A stretch of DNA of 64,000 bases from Hyphomicrobium_A sp963759735 (GCA_963759735.1 CAVXAF010000007.1:434001-498000), one strand, 5' to 3'. Positions 54,170 to 63,752 are shown, counted from the stretch's first letter. Numbers and translations are program-made. Notes: a model not told the origin generated them from the sequence alone.

Positions 54170-54290
54170 CTCGTTCGTCCGCGGCGCGACCGGCTGACAG
54201 TGTCGCGCCACCGACCGTGGCCGTCGCTCGCAGCCGCCCGCACATCTGCCGCACGACTGTTGCGGTGAAGATACGGACCCGAGCACTTAA

Positions 54291-54310
54291 GCTAAATAGT
54301 ATACTTTGGC
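54291..54310. promoter_or_regulatory. Candidate operator upstream of the TonB receptor gene
   Basis: GCTAAA-N8-TTTGGC at 54291-54310 is a nearly perfect dyad (one mismatch) in a locally AT-rich patch about 105 bases before the receptor start. It does not match an iron-responsive box I know (Fur, Irr, RirA), so the cognate regulator is unknown. Confidence 0.3.
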
Positions 54311-54414
54311 AGTAGACTAAACAAGCCCAGGCTCTATGCCTGTAGCTTGAGTGGCTGCATTCGTCCTGCCGCCGCCGTGTCGTAACAGTTGCGTATCGGG
54401 ACCTGAAACCTCAA

Positions 54415-56771
54415 ATGAGTATGCGTCTTTCTGCGGCCGTTGCCGCGTGCGTTGCGTTGTCTGCCGTCGCCCTGGGCCAGGATGCCCCGGCTCCGCCGAC
54501 ACCGGGGCCAGCCGCGACGGAAGCCACTCCGCTGCCGCCGGTCGTCGTCGAGACGAGCCAGGAGGCTCCGAAGGCGAAGGTCAAGGCGAAGAAAAAGAAC
54601 GCGTCCAAGGGTCCAACCGTTGCGACCCAGCAGGCCGCGCCGCAGCCCCCGGCCAATCCGACCGGCCCCGGCAATGCCAATGCGAGCGACAAGACGGCCT
54701 ACCGGTCCGGTGAAGGACTACTCCGCCAAGAACACCGCGACCGGCACCAAGACCGATACGCCGCTGAAGGAGATCCCGCAGTCGATTTCGGTCGTCGGTG
54801 CCGAGCAGATCCGCGACCAGGGCGCGCACAATATCCAGGAAGCGCTGCGCTATGTGCCGGGCGTCGTCGCCGATGCCTATGGTGTCGACGGCCGCGCCGA
54901 TGGCCACTTTATCCGCGGCACGTCGTCCACCGACTACCTCGACGGCCTGAAGCGCACGTACAGCTACTATACGTACACCTACCGGGTGGACCCCTACTTC
55001 CTCGAGCGCATCGAGGTGCTGAAGGGCCCGGCCTCGGTGCTTTACGGCCAGGCGCCGGTGGGCGGCATCATCAACCAAGTGTCGAAGCGCCCGCAGACCG
55101 AGCAGGGCGGCGAGATCACCGTCGAGTACGGCACGTTCGACTTCAAGCAGGTGAAGTTCGATATGACCGGACCTGTCTCCTCGGATGGACGCTGGTCGTA
55201 CCGTCTTACCGGTACGGCGCGTGATGCCGGCACGCAGGTCGACAACGTCGACGACGACCGCACGGCAATTCAGCCGTCGATCACCTTCCGCCCCGACAGC
55301 GACACCATCTGTCACGGTGATCGGACATTTCCAGCGCGACCGCATGGGGCAGGTCTCGCAGTTCTTTCCGTATGCCGGCACGCTCTATCCCAATGTCGAA
55401 CGGCCGGCGGATCCCGCGCGATACGTTCATCGGCGAGCCGGACGATCATTACGACACGGATGCGAACAGCGTCACGCTACTGTTCGAGCACAAGTTTGCG
55501 CCCTGGCTGAAGCTGCAGCATGCCTCGCGCTACAGCATCCGTTTCAAACGAGTATCTCGGGACCTACGGCTACCCTTGGGTCTACACCGATGCCGAATGA
55601 GACCCTCTGGGTCGCCAACGGGGTCTCAACATCACCGATACGCAGGTGTTCAATCAGGACACCAACCTCGAGGCCAAGTTCGGCACGGGCTCGTGAAGCA
55701 CCGGGTGCTGGGCGGCGTCGACTACTCGCACTTCACGGCGCAAGCACGGCTCGAATGGTGCCCAGGATCTGAACCCGATCGACGTCTACAATCCCGGTCT
55801 ACAGCAGTCGATGTGTGGGCGGGCTGGACGACTGCAATGGCGTGCTCACCATTCCCTACGACAAATCACAGGTGTGCTCGATTTGCGAACCAGGCCGTTG
55901 ACACAGACCGGTCTCTACATTCAGGACCAGATGCGGCTCGGAAACTGGATCGGCGTCGTCGGCACGCGCAAGGACTGGATCGAGAACTCCGCGGATGGCG
56001 CCAAGACGCAGCGCGATGACGCGATCAGCTATCGCGCCGGCCTGATGTACGAGTTCGCATCCGGCCTGACGCCCTACGTCAGCTACGGCAAATCCTTCGT
56101 TCCCGTTGTCGGCACGTCATCGCCGGCGAGCGGCTCGCAGCCCTTCAGCCCGAATGCCGGACGCATGTACGAGGCGGGCTTCAAGTATGCGCCCGAAGGC
56201 GCGAACTTCGCCATCAACGGCGCCGTCTACGATCTCGACGGAAAGCAACTATCTCGTTCCCGATCCGAACGACGTGAATTACCACGTGCAGGGCGGCGCC
56301 ATCGCCGTTCAAGGGTTTTGAGATCGAGGTGACGGGCAAGCTCACCGAAAACCTGAAGGTTGTCGGCGGTTACACGTACACGGACGCCCGGTATAAGGGC
56401 AGACATCATCCAGTACACCGCAGTGGGCACGCCCGTTGATGTCAACGGCAAGCAGATCGAAGTCCATTCCCCAGCACATGGCCTCGCTATGGGGCGTGTG
56501 GGAGTTCGATCAGCCGTATCTCAAGGGCTGGTCGGTGGGCGCCGGCACGCGCTACATCGGCAGCTTCGTGGGATGCTGCAAATATCGCTGCACGTGCCCG
56601 GCCGTCACGCTGTTCGACGCCATGGTCGCCTACGAGGAAGAGCACTGGCGCTGGCAGTTGAGTGCCACCAACTTGGAGGACAAGTACTACGTGACCACCT
56701 GCCTCACGCGCGGCGACTGCTTCATCGGCAAGGCCCGCACGATCACGACCGGCCTCACCTACAAATATTGA
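54415..56771 (+). pseudogene. TonB-dependent siderophore receptor, broken by multiple frameshifts
   Basis: An outer-membrane iron-siderophore receptor of the FhuA/FpvA type. ATG 54415 begins a signal peptide (VAACVALSAVALGQD) and a Lys-rich stretch. The plug domain follows after a first frame change near 54708: TPLKEIPQSISVVGAEQIRD, NIQEALRYVPGVV and ERIEVLKGPASVLYGQ are classic. Beta-barrel sequence continues to the terminal YKY*, but it is spread over all three frames. I count about ten frame changes, in both directions, mostly between 55310 and 56470. Several are single extra or missing bases in short runs (for instance AAA for AA near 55550, GGG for GG near 56398). Residues between breaks remain well conserved. 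Assembly error is as likely as gene decay. Confidence 0.8.
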
Positions 56772-56901
56772 GGTTGAGCAAGTGGGGATCGGCTGACGGG
56801 TCGCGGCATTCTTGGGGTTGCGGTGATCGCGCCCTAAACATGATAATTGGCGTCAGCAATTAAATGCCGTGGACAGCGGCAGCTGATGGCGTCGGGGGAC
56901 T

Positions 56902-58239
56902 ATGCGCAATACGTTCGTACTCTTTCACCGCTGGGCGGGACTGTTCATCGCGGTCTTCCTGTTCATTGCAGGACTGACCGGGGCGATCATCTCCTGGGAC
57001 CACGAGGTCGATGAGTGGCTTAACCCGCACCTGTTCGAAGCGCCCACCAGCGGCGCGCCGCTGCCCCCGCTCGAACTCGCCGCCAAGGTCGAGGCCGCTG
57101 ATCCGCGCGGACGCGTCACGTGGGTGCCGCTGTCGTTCGAGGAAGGGCACAACGCCGCGCTGGGCGTCGAGCCGCGCGTCGACCCGGCGACCGGCGAACT
57201 CTATCCGCTCGACTACAATCAAGCCTTCGTCGATCCCGCCACCGGCCAGCTCGTCGGCAAGCGCTATTGGGGGCGCATATCGCTCAGCAGCGAAGACATA
57301 CTGCCGTTCCTCTACAAGCTGCACTACTCGATGCACATCCCCGCCTTCGCCAACATCGATCGCTGGGGCGTCTGGTTCATGGGCATCATCGGCATCGTAT
57401 GGCTGTTTGATTGCTTCGTCGGCTTCTACCTGACGCTGCCGACGCGTGCGCGCCGCAACGGTTTCGTCACGGCCGCAGCCACGCGGGCCGAGGCGGCACT
57501 TGACGATGTGCCCGCTGACAGCGCGCGCCGCACCTGGTGGGAGCGCTGGAAACCCGCCTGGCAGATCAAGCGCGGCGCCAGCACCTATCGCCTCAACCTC
57601 GATCTGCATCGCGCCTTCGGATTGTGGCTGTGGGTCATGCTCTTCATCATCGCCTTCACGTCGATGTCGATGAACCTTGGCAACGAGGTCGTGCGGCCGA
57701 TCCTCAACACCATTTCCAAGCTGACGCCAGACGCCTTCGATGATCGCGCCCCGACGGCGCTGAACAAGCCGATCGCGCCTGCTGTCGACTTCGCCGGCGC
57801 CATCGACACGGCCAAGGCCGAGGCAGTCCGCCTGGGCTGGACCGAACCGGCGGGCGGCGCCTATTACGGCCAGCAGTACGGCATCTACGCCATCCAGTTC
57901 TATGCCCCCGGTGACGAACACGGGAGCGGCGGGCTGGGCAACAAGATGCTGTTCATCGACGGCACCAACGGTGGCCTCGCCGGCGGCCGCGTTCCGTGGG
58001 AAGGCACTGCGGCCGACGTCTTCATGCAACTGCAATTCCCGCTGCATTCGGGACGCATCGCCGGCCTGCCCGGCCGCATCCTCCTGTCGGTGATGGGCCT
58101 CGTGGTCGCCATGCTGTCGCTGACCGGCATCGTCATCTGGTTTAAGAAACGCCAGGCGCGTCTGGCTTCGACCTGGCGCGTGCGACAGCTCGCGCGCGAT
58201 CAGAAAAAAGAAGGTGCAACGGCCGCCGGCGCGGCTTGA
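56902..58239 (+). CDS. PepSY-associated membrane protein
   Basis: 445 residues with about four membrane helices (9-33, 156-180, 241-258, 393-415) separated by two large non-cytoplasmic regions. The N-terminal FVLFHRWAGLFIAVFLFIAGLTGAII and the repeated histidines facing helices (LHYSMHIP and LDLHRAFGLWLWVM) are typical of the PepSY_TM family. Members are often encoded beside TonB-dependent siderophore receptors and are thought to act in periplasmic ferric reduction or iron release. It lies 131 bases after the receptor on the same strand. It is intact, unlike the receptor. Confidence 0.85.
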   Translation: MRNTFVLFHRWAGLFIAVFLFIAGLTGAIISWDHEVDEWLNPHLFEAPTSGAPLPPLELAAKVEAADPRGRVTWVPLSFEEGHNAALGVEPRVDPATGELYPLDYNQAFVDPATGQLVGKRYWGRISLSSEDILPFLYKLHYSMHIPAFANIDRWGVWFMGIIGIVWLFDCFVGFYLTLPTRARRNGFVTAAATRAEAALDDVPADSARRTWWERWKPAWQIKRGASTYRLNLDLHRAFGLWLWVMLFIIAFTSMSMNLGNEVVRPILNTISKLTPDAFDDRAPTALNKPIAPAVDFAGAIDTAKAEAVRLGWTEPAGGAYYGQQYGIYAIQFYAPGDEHGSGGLGNKMLFIDGTNGGLAGGRVPWEGTAADVFMQLQFPLHSGRIAGLPGRILLSVMGLVVAMLSLTGIVIWFKKRQARLASTWRVRQLARDQKKEGATAAGAA

Positions 58240-58274
58240 AGCACGGCGCCGACCGAAGATCGGACGTATAGCCG

Positions 58275-58847
58275 TTACTTGAAGTCCTCGAGCGTGAGCA
58301 GCGACGTCAGCTTGAGGCCGGCAGCGGCGAAAGCTTCTTCGGCGCCCTCTTGCCGATCGACGATGGTGACGACACCCACCACCTCGGCGCCCTCGGAGCG
58401 CACGTTCTCCGCCGCCTTGATGGCCGAGCCGCCCGTCGTCGTCACATCCTCGACGATGACGACGCGACGGCCCTTCAGGGTGTCGCCGGCCGGCAGGCCC
58501 TCGATCAGGCTCTGCGTACCGTGCTCCTTGGCCTGCTTGCGCACGAAGAACGCATTGACCGGGCGATCGGTCGTCTGGCTCACGGCTGCCACCGCCGCCG
58601 CGATCGGCACCGCGCCCATCTCCAGCCCGCCGACGAGATCGGCGCGCATGTCGGCGATGGCCTGCAGGATCAGCGTTGCGATGGTGTGCGCGCCCTCCGC
58701 GTCCAGCATCGTCGGCTTCAAGTTGAAGTAGTAGGTCGAGGTGCGTCCCGAGGCGAGCTTCACCTCGCGCCCCGACTGGAACGAGCGCGCCTTGATGATC
58801 GCGATGAGCCGCGCCGTCGCCGCATCCGTGCTGCCTGCCGCCATCAC
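58275..58847 (-). CDS. pyrE: Orotate phosphoribosyltransferase
   Basis: A cytoplasmic enzyme of 190 residues joining orotate to PRPP to make OMP in pyrimidine synthesis. The PRPP-binding motif VVIVEDVTTTGGSA is diagnostic, the flexible-loop lysines are in FFVRKQAKEHG, and GLEMGAVPIAAAVA precedes them. The N-terminal LASGRTSTYYFNLKPTMLDAEG is typical of the longer alphaproteobacterial PyrE. It is convergent with the PepSY gene and divergent from the GT39 gene with a very short gap. Confidence 0.95.
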   Translation of the reverse strand: MMAAGSTDAATARLIAIIKARSFQSGREVKLASGRTSTYYFNLKPTMLDAEGAHTIATLILQAIADMRADLVGGLEMGAVPIAAAVAAVSQTTDRPVNAFFVRKQAKEHGTQSLIEGLPAGDTLKGRRVVIVEDVTTTGGSAIKAAENVRSEGAEVVGVVTIVDRQEGAEEAFAAAGLKLTSLLTLEDFK

Positions 58848-58898
58848 GCGCCCTCCGCCTGCCTCAACGGCTTGCGCAATCGCCTGACTAGGCTATCA

Positions 58899-60753
58899 GT
58901 GTCAAGCCCGCGGGCTGCCCGTGGAGACGGAAATCCCTGCGCCATATCGGGCTCGCCAGCACCCGCACATGAGTTTTCCCGCTTCGCTAATGAACGCCTT
59001 GAGGCTGCTTCGACGCAGCTTCTGGACACGCTCGCCGCCCGCCCGCGCCTGGCTGCCGCGGCGCTGCTGGGGCTGGCCCTGTTCGCCTACCTGCCGGGCG
59101 TCTTCCTGCTGCCGCCGGTCGACCGCACCGAGATCGTCTACGCGCAGTCCTCGCGCGGCATGCTGGAGCGCGGCGATTACGTCGACGCCACCTACGAGGG
59201 CGAGCGCTTCGCCTTCCGGCCCATCGGCATCTACTGGCTGCAGACCGCGACCGGCAAAGTGCTCGGCAGCGGCGCGTGGGGCGCCATCGCCACCTACCGC
59301 CTGCCATCGCTGATCGCCGGCGTGCTCGCCGTGCTCGCCACATGGTGGCTGACGCGTGCCGCTGCTCGGGGCGCGCCGCGCCGTCATCGCTGCGGCGCTG
59401 TTCGCCGTCTCGCCCATCGTCGCCCTGCAGGCGACGCTGTCGATCCCCGAAGGCCCGCTGCTGCTGTCCATCGTCGTGGCGCAGTTGTGCCTGCTGCGCC
59501 TCTATTGCGACCTGCCCGCCGACCGCCGCCACGCGAACTGGCTGGCGCTCGCCTTCTGGGCCGCGCAGGGCGGCGGCATACTCATAAATGCGCTCGCCGT
59601 CCCCATCCTGTCGCTGTCCACCATCATCGCGCTCTACGCCTTCGACCGGCGCCTCGACTGGCTGGGACGCCTGCGTCCGCTCGTCGGCCTGCCGCTGATG
59701 GCCGCCATCGCCGCGCCGTGGATCATCATTCGCGCCCATTTCGACGGCGGGGTCCCTTTCTCGGGGCTCACCTGGGGCGAGTTCATCCGCGCGCTCGGCG
59801 GCGCCCAGGACATGAAGTGGAAGGCGGCCCCGCTCACCTTCACGGCCGCCCTGCTGCTCGGCTTCCTGCCCGGCGCCCTGCTCATCGTGCCGGCGCTGCA
59901 GAACCTGTGGCGCGCCCGCGAAGCGGCGCTGCAGCGGTTTCTCCTCGCCTGGATCGTCGGCTACTGGCTGTACCTGGAGCTCATCGCGTCGAAGCCGGCG
60001 CTCTACACCGTGCAGGCGATGTTCCCTGCCGCCGCCGCCGCCGTCGCCTTGGCCATCGACAAAGACGCTCGCCTCGCCCTGCCGCCCTACACGCTGCGCC
60101 TGCCGTGGTGGTTCGTGCTGCCGGGAACCATCGCGCTGTTTGCCGGCATCGTGATCATCGCCGGCGGCCCGCCCAGCGTCTTCATCGTCGCCGGCGCCAT
60201 CCTCGTGACGGCGTTGTTCACGCTCGCCGCGCGCGCTGCCGGCGAGGACAAAGCCGCCGCCTGGATCACCCTCAGCGTCGCCGGCTTTGCGCTGTTCATC
60301 ACCTACACCTTCGGCGTGCTGATGCCGCAGCTCGAAAAAGGCTGGCCGGCACCGGCCATAGCCGAAGCGGTGGCGCCGCTGCGCCGTTGCGTCACCGGCC
60401 CGGTCGGCGTCGCCGGCTTCCGCGAGCCCTCCACAACCTTCGTCCTCGGGCGCCCCGCCAACACCAACGTCGAGACACTGGCCAGCTGGATGACCGGCGC
60501 CGAAGACGCCATCGCCGTCGTGGAGGACCGCTGGCAGCCCGACCTGGCCAAAGCGCTCGCTGCCCGCAACGCCAAGCCGCCGGCGCGCGTCGGCTGCCTC
60601 GAAGCCTTCAACGTCATGCGCGGCTGCCCGCTCCACTTCTCGCTCTATGTCACCGGCCGCCAGCCCCTCGACGCCAACTGCAAGCTGCCCGAACGCTACG
60701 CCTGCCGCACGCCCGTCCCTACGGCCACCGACGTGGACAGCCGCTGCCGGTGA
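58899..60753 (+). pseudogene. GT39/ArnT-like membrane glycosyltransferase, one frameshift
   Basis: A polytopic glycosyltransferase of the PMT/ArnT group, which transfers sugars from polyprenyl-phosphate donors at the periplasmic face. The start is uncertain: GTG 58899 is in frame, and ATG 58969 lies one frame away. The first helix (LAAAALLGLALFAYLPGVF) is followed by the family signature PPVDRTEIVYAQ, then SSRGMLERGDYVDATY and RPIGIYWLQTATGK. The DRTE replaces the usual DRDE, keeping the Asp and Glu. Near 59360-59368 the frame steps by one, and many further helices continue to 60753. Joined length is about 618 residues. It ends in a Cys-rich periplasmic tail. The sugar and acceptor are unknown. 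Confidence 0.75.
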
Positions 60754-60860
60754 ATCGGAACCCCTGGATGCCTATATATTGGCCGAACTTGAGCGCGGCT
60801 CGCCGCTGCGCTATGCCGCTGAGAAGCACACCCCGCACCCCTATTTGAGAAAGGCCGCCC

Positions 60861-61625
60861 ATGGCTTCGACGCAGTTCAACCCCGAGCAGCCGCCTGAGC
60901 TCATCGCCTCGCAGTGGTTCAACGCCGCCGAGCCGCTGTCCCTGAAGAAGCTGAAGGGCAAGGTCGTCGTGCTGGTCGCCTTCCAGATGCTTTGCCCCGG
61001 TTCGCTGCGCCATTCGCTGCCGCAGGCCGGACGCCTCGCCCGGGCCTTCTCCACCGATGAGGTGGCAGTGGTCGGTCTGCACATGGTGTTCGAGAACCAC
61101 AAGGACATGGCTCCCGGCCAGCTCGAGGCGTTCCTCAAGGAGGAGCACATCGAGATCCCCATCGCCGTCGACAAGGTGGACGGCGAGGGCCTGCCGGCCA
61201 CCATGGAAGCCTACGGCATGCAGGGCACGCCGACGCTGCTCATCTTCGATCGCCAGGGCCGCCTGCGCCGCCACTATCTCGGCGCCGTCGAGGACGTACG
61301 CCTCGGGGCCGAGATCATGGCGCTCTCCATCGAGGACAAGAAGGCGACGCGTGATGCCTCAATGGCCATCGAGATGAAGCTGCATGCGGCGCTTGTCGAT
61401 CCCGAGCAGCACGAGCACGCCCACGATGGCAGCTGTTGCGGCGGCCACGGTCATTCGCATGACCATGACCACGGTCATGACCATGCGCACGCTCACGATC
61501 ATAGCCACGAGGGCGGTTGCTGCGGTGGCGCGCACGCGCATGACCACAGCCACGAGGGCGCTGACCACACGCATGACCACAAACACGAGCACGCCCACGG
61601 CGAAGGCTGCGGCTGCAAGCACTGA
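60861..61625 (+). CDS. Thioredoxin-fold (AhpC/TSA-like) protein with His/Cys-rich metal-binding tail
   Basis: 254 residues from ATG 60861. Residues 1-175 look like a redoxin: GKVVVLVAFQMLCPGS, where the CxxC position reads Cys45-Pro-Gly-Ser48 (single cysteine), then VVGLHMVFENH and the cis-proline region GMQGTPTLLIFDRQGRLRR. Residues 180-254 form a tail with 25 histidines and 6 cysteines in 75 residues: two CCGG groups, a terminal CGCKH, and an internally repeated HDHSHEG. It suggests binding of several Zn, Ni, Cu or Co ions. There is no signal peptide, so it is cytoplasmic. Whether the fold is catalytic, with one cysteine as in 1-Cys peroxiredoxins, or only a carrier is not known. Confidence 0.8.
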   Translation: MASTQFNPEQPPELIASQWFNAAEPLSLKKLKGKVVVLVAFQMLCPGSLRHSLPQAGRLARAFSTDEVAVVGLHMVFENHKDMAPGQLEAFLKEEHIEIPIAVDKVDGEGLPATMEAYGMQGTPTLLIFDRQGRLRRHYLGAVEDVRLGAEIMALSIEDKKATRDASMAIEMKLHAALVDPEQHEHAHDGSCCGGHGHSHDHDHGHDHAHAHDHSHEGGCCGGAHAHDHSHEGADHTHDHKHEHAHGEGCGCKH

Positions 61626-61650
61626 GGGCATCGATTAAACTTGCGGAGGC

Positions 61651-61735
61651 TGGCGTGGATGCCGGCCTTCGCCGGCATGACGGCAAGCGGGCACGTCTAA
61701 AAACGTCATCCCGACGGAGGTCGGGATTCACGCAA
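61651..61735. repeat. Two REP-like hairpins after the His-rich protein gene
   Basis: Two adjacent palindromes: ATGCCGGC (61659-61666) with GCCGGCAT (61671-61678), and ATCCCGAC (61708-61715) with GTCGGGAT (61720-61727). They belong to the GGCGTGGATnCCGGC...GCCGGnATGACG family scattered through intergenic DNA of many Proteobacteria. They may double as a transcription end for the upstream gene. The rest of the gap to 61888 shows no gene. Confidence 0.65.
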
Positions 61736-61888
61736 GTAGCCGCAATCGCTACGATTTAGTTTCTAGCTGCCGGCGCGCCTCGCTCGCGCCCCCTGCGCCT
61801 TCAATCCGCCCCCCGAATCGCTGCATGGTCGCGCATACAAGCCATCGAGGCGAAGCCTCGCGGCTACTTTGCGCACGGGAGCGGAGCC

Positions 61889-62828
61889 ATGATCGAGCGC
61901 GTTGGAGACGACAAGGGTGAGCCGGACGCGGCCGAGCCCGCAAGCCAGTCCAGGCCGCGGTCGCGCGGCAAGGCCGCCTTCGACAAGAAGACCATCGCCC
62001 TCGTCTACGACTTCGACGGCACGCTCTCCCCGCGCCCCATGCAGGACTACGCCTTCCTGCCGCAAATCGGCATCGACCCAGAGGCCTTCTGGAAGAGAGT
62101 CGAACGACATCGCGCGCCGCGAAGGCGCCGACGGGCTCATCTCCTACATGCGCCTCATGTACCAGAAGGCCAAGGCGGCCGGCGTCCGCATCGACCGCAA
62201 GGACCTCGTCGCGCAGGGCAAGCACGTCGAGTTGTTCCCCGGCGTCGAGGAATGGTTCGATGAGATCGGCGCGTACGTGAAGCTGCGCGCCGAGACGCAG
62301 AATATCGCCCTGCGCCACTACGTCGTTTCGGCTGGCCTCACCGAAATCATCGAAGGCACGCGCATCTACAAGCGCTTCCACAACGTCTTCGCGTCCGAAT
62401 ACTGGTTCGATGCCTATGACCTGCCGTACCCCAAGCGAGTCATCACCGACACCGGCAAGACGCAGTACCTGTTCCGCATCAACAAGGGCATCGAGGATCT
62501 CGGCCAGGGCATTAACGAGCACATGGACGAGGATCAGCGCCCCATCCCGTTCGCCAACATGATCTATTTCGGCGACGGCGATACGGACGTGCCGTCGATG
62601 GCGGTGATGCGCAAGAACGGCGGCCATGCCGTTGCGGTGCACACGCCGGGCCTGCCGCCCGACAAATGCGTGCATCTGTTCAAGGCGGGCCGCTGCGATT
62701 TCTTTGCCCCCGCCGATTACCGCCGCGGCTCGGATTTGTTCAAGCGCACGTGCCTCCTGCTTGACCGCGTCCTCGCCGATATCCGCATCCACGAGGAATC
62801 CTGGCGGTTGTCTCGGGAAGTGAAGTGA
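61889..62828 (+). pseudogene. HAD-superfamily hydrolase, one frameshift
   Basis: A cytoplasmic phosphatase-like protein. ATG 61889 leads to the HAD motif I VYDFDGTLSP (nucleophile Asp and acid/base Asp), then IGIDPEAFWK. At about 62090-62097 the frame steps by one (an extra A in GGAAGAGAG would explain it). The rest follows as ESNDIARREGADGLISYM to 62828. The second part has HYVVSAGLTEIIEG (motif II Ser), YPKRVITDTGKTQYLFRINKG (motif III Lys) and IYFGDGDTDVPSM (motif IV acidic pair). Joined length is about 313 residues. The substrate is unknown. Probably an intact gene with a sequence error. Confidence 0.8.
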
Positions 62829-62915
62829 CGACCCTCCGTCATCCTGGCGTTGTGGCGGAGCCACGCTTCGCATGGACGGCCGGGATCCAAGCAAGTCTCC
62901 CCGATCGCAACCTTC
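62829..62915. repeat. Single REP-like palindromic segment
   Basis: Directly after the HAD gene, this segment contains CATCCTGGCG, GTGGCGGAGCCAC-type and CCATGCGAAG-like arms and GGCCGGGATCC, a diverged copy of the same repeat family as at 63694-63752. No gene seen. Confidence 0.5.
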
Positions 62916-63305
62916 GTCGGGGTGACGTGGAGAAACCTTCTCGGCCGTCATGCCGGCGTAGGCCGGCACCCACGCAAGTCTCCCCGATCGCAACGTGGCG
63001 AGGAAGAGACGGGTCCGGCGCAGCAAATTCAACTTCACCAAACGCGTGTGTTGAAGCTGGCGTAGGCCGCGACCCATCCATGCGCAGCATGGCTTCGCCA
63101 TGACGTCGGGGTGACGTGGAGAAACCTTCTCGGCCGTCATGCCGGCGTAGGCCGGCACCCACGCAAGTCTCCCCGATCGCAACGTGGCGAGGAAGAGACG
63201 GGTCCGGCGCAGCAAATTCAACTTCACCAAACGCGTGTGTTGAAGCTGGCGTAGGCCGCGACCCATCCATGCGCAGCATGGCTTCGCCATGACGTCGGGG
63301 TGACG
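62916..63305. repeat. Two tandem identical 189-bp units plus a 12-bp partial third
   Basis: The segment 62916-63104 is repeated at 63105-63293 with no difference that I could find by eye, and the first 12 bases of the unit recur at 63294-63305. Each unit contains several hairpins: TGCCGGC-GTAG-GCCGGCA, CCATGC-GCA-GCATGG and CATGGC-TTC-GCCATG. All reading frames through it look spurious. With the flanking pieces it fills the 496-base gap between the HAD and GIY-YIG genes. Confidence 0.85.
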
Positions 63306-63324
63306 ATCGTGCGCGGCGTTAGCG

Positions 63325-63657
63325 CTACGGCTTCCCTCGCGCGCTGTCGGCTGGGCCGTCTGCGATCTCGCCGGTCGCGGGATCGAAAAGGTTCGTCCAT
63401 TCCGGGTTCATCCCCTCGATGAGCCGTACCTTCCAAGCACGCTGCCATTCCTTCAGCTGCTTTTCGCGCCGGATCGCCGCAGTCATGTCATCGTGGAATT
63501 CGCAGTAAACGAGTTGCTTTACGCCATAGCGTTTGGTGAAGCCAGGGATCAGCGCCTGATCATGCTCGGCCATTCGCCCATGCAAGTCGCTCGTCACGCC
63601 GACGTAGAGAATGCCGTCGCGCTTGCTTGCGAGGATGTAGACGCAGGGGCTCTTCAT
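63325..63657 (-). CDS. GIY-YIG nuclease family protein
   Basis: A small single-domain GIY-YIG protein. I start at ATG 63657 (MKSPCVYILASKRDG), giving 110 residues; ATG 63669 is also possible, and upstream codons run into repeat sequence. The GIY-YIG pair appears as VYIL and LYVGVTSDL with the following Arg in LHGRMAEH. The Glu-containing helix lies in RREKQLKEWQRAWKVRLIE, and NPEW is typical near the C-terminus. Proteins of this UPF0213-like group are predicted nucleases with unclear biology. The gene is flanked on both sides by copies of the same palindromic repeat family, and its frame stays open into the upstream copy. Confidence 0.85.
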   Translation of the reverse strand: MKSPCVYILASKRDGILYVGVTSDLHGRMAEHDQALIPGFTKRYGVKQLVYCEFHDDMTAAIRREKQLKEWQRAWKVRLIEGMNPEWTNLFDPATGEIADGPADSARGKP

Positions 63658-63693
63658 ACGCGTGATCATTCGTCGCCGGGCGAGTTTCGGCAA

Positions 63694-63752
63694 GCTGGCG
63701 TGGATCCCGGCCGTCCATGCGCAGCATGGCTTCGCCATGACGCCGGGATGAC
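63694..63752. repeat. REP-like palindromic repeat upstream of the GIY-YIG gene
   Basis: GCTGGCGTGGATCCCGGC...GCCGGGATGAC with the inner hairpins CCATGC-GCA-GCATGG and CATGGC-TTC-GCCATG. The inner 24 bases match the corresponding part of the 189-bp tandem units at 62916-63305. It sits 36 bases upstream of the chosen GIY-YIG start. Confidence 0.75.

Noticed and set aside
58350..60848. 832-codon plus-strand open frame
   Set aside because: Only the part from about 58899 to 59360 is coding (start of the GT39 gene). The beginning is antisense to pyrE and the end is the wrong frame after the frameshift.
61749..63290. 513-codon minus-strand open frame across the HAD gene and the tandem repeat
   Set aside because: Repeated VPAYAGMT-type peptides are translations of the palindromic repeats, and the rest is antisense to the HAD gene.
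62916..63305. Possible CRISPR array
   Set aside because: The units are 189 bp, directly adjacent and identical, with no spacers and no cas genes.
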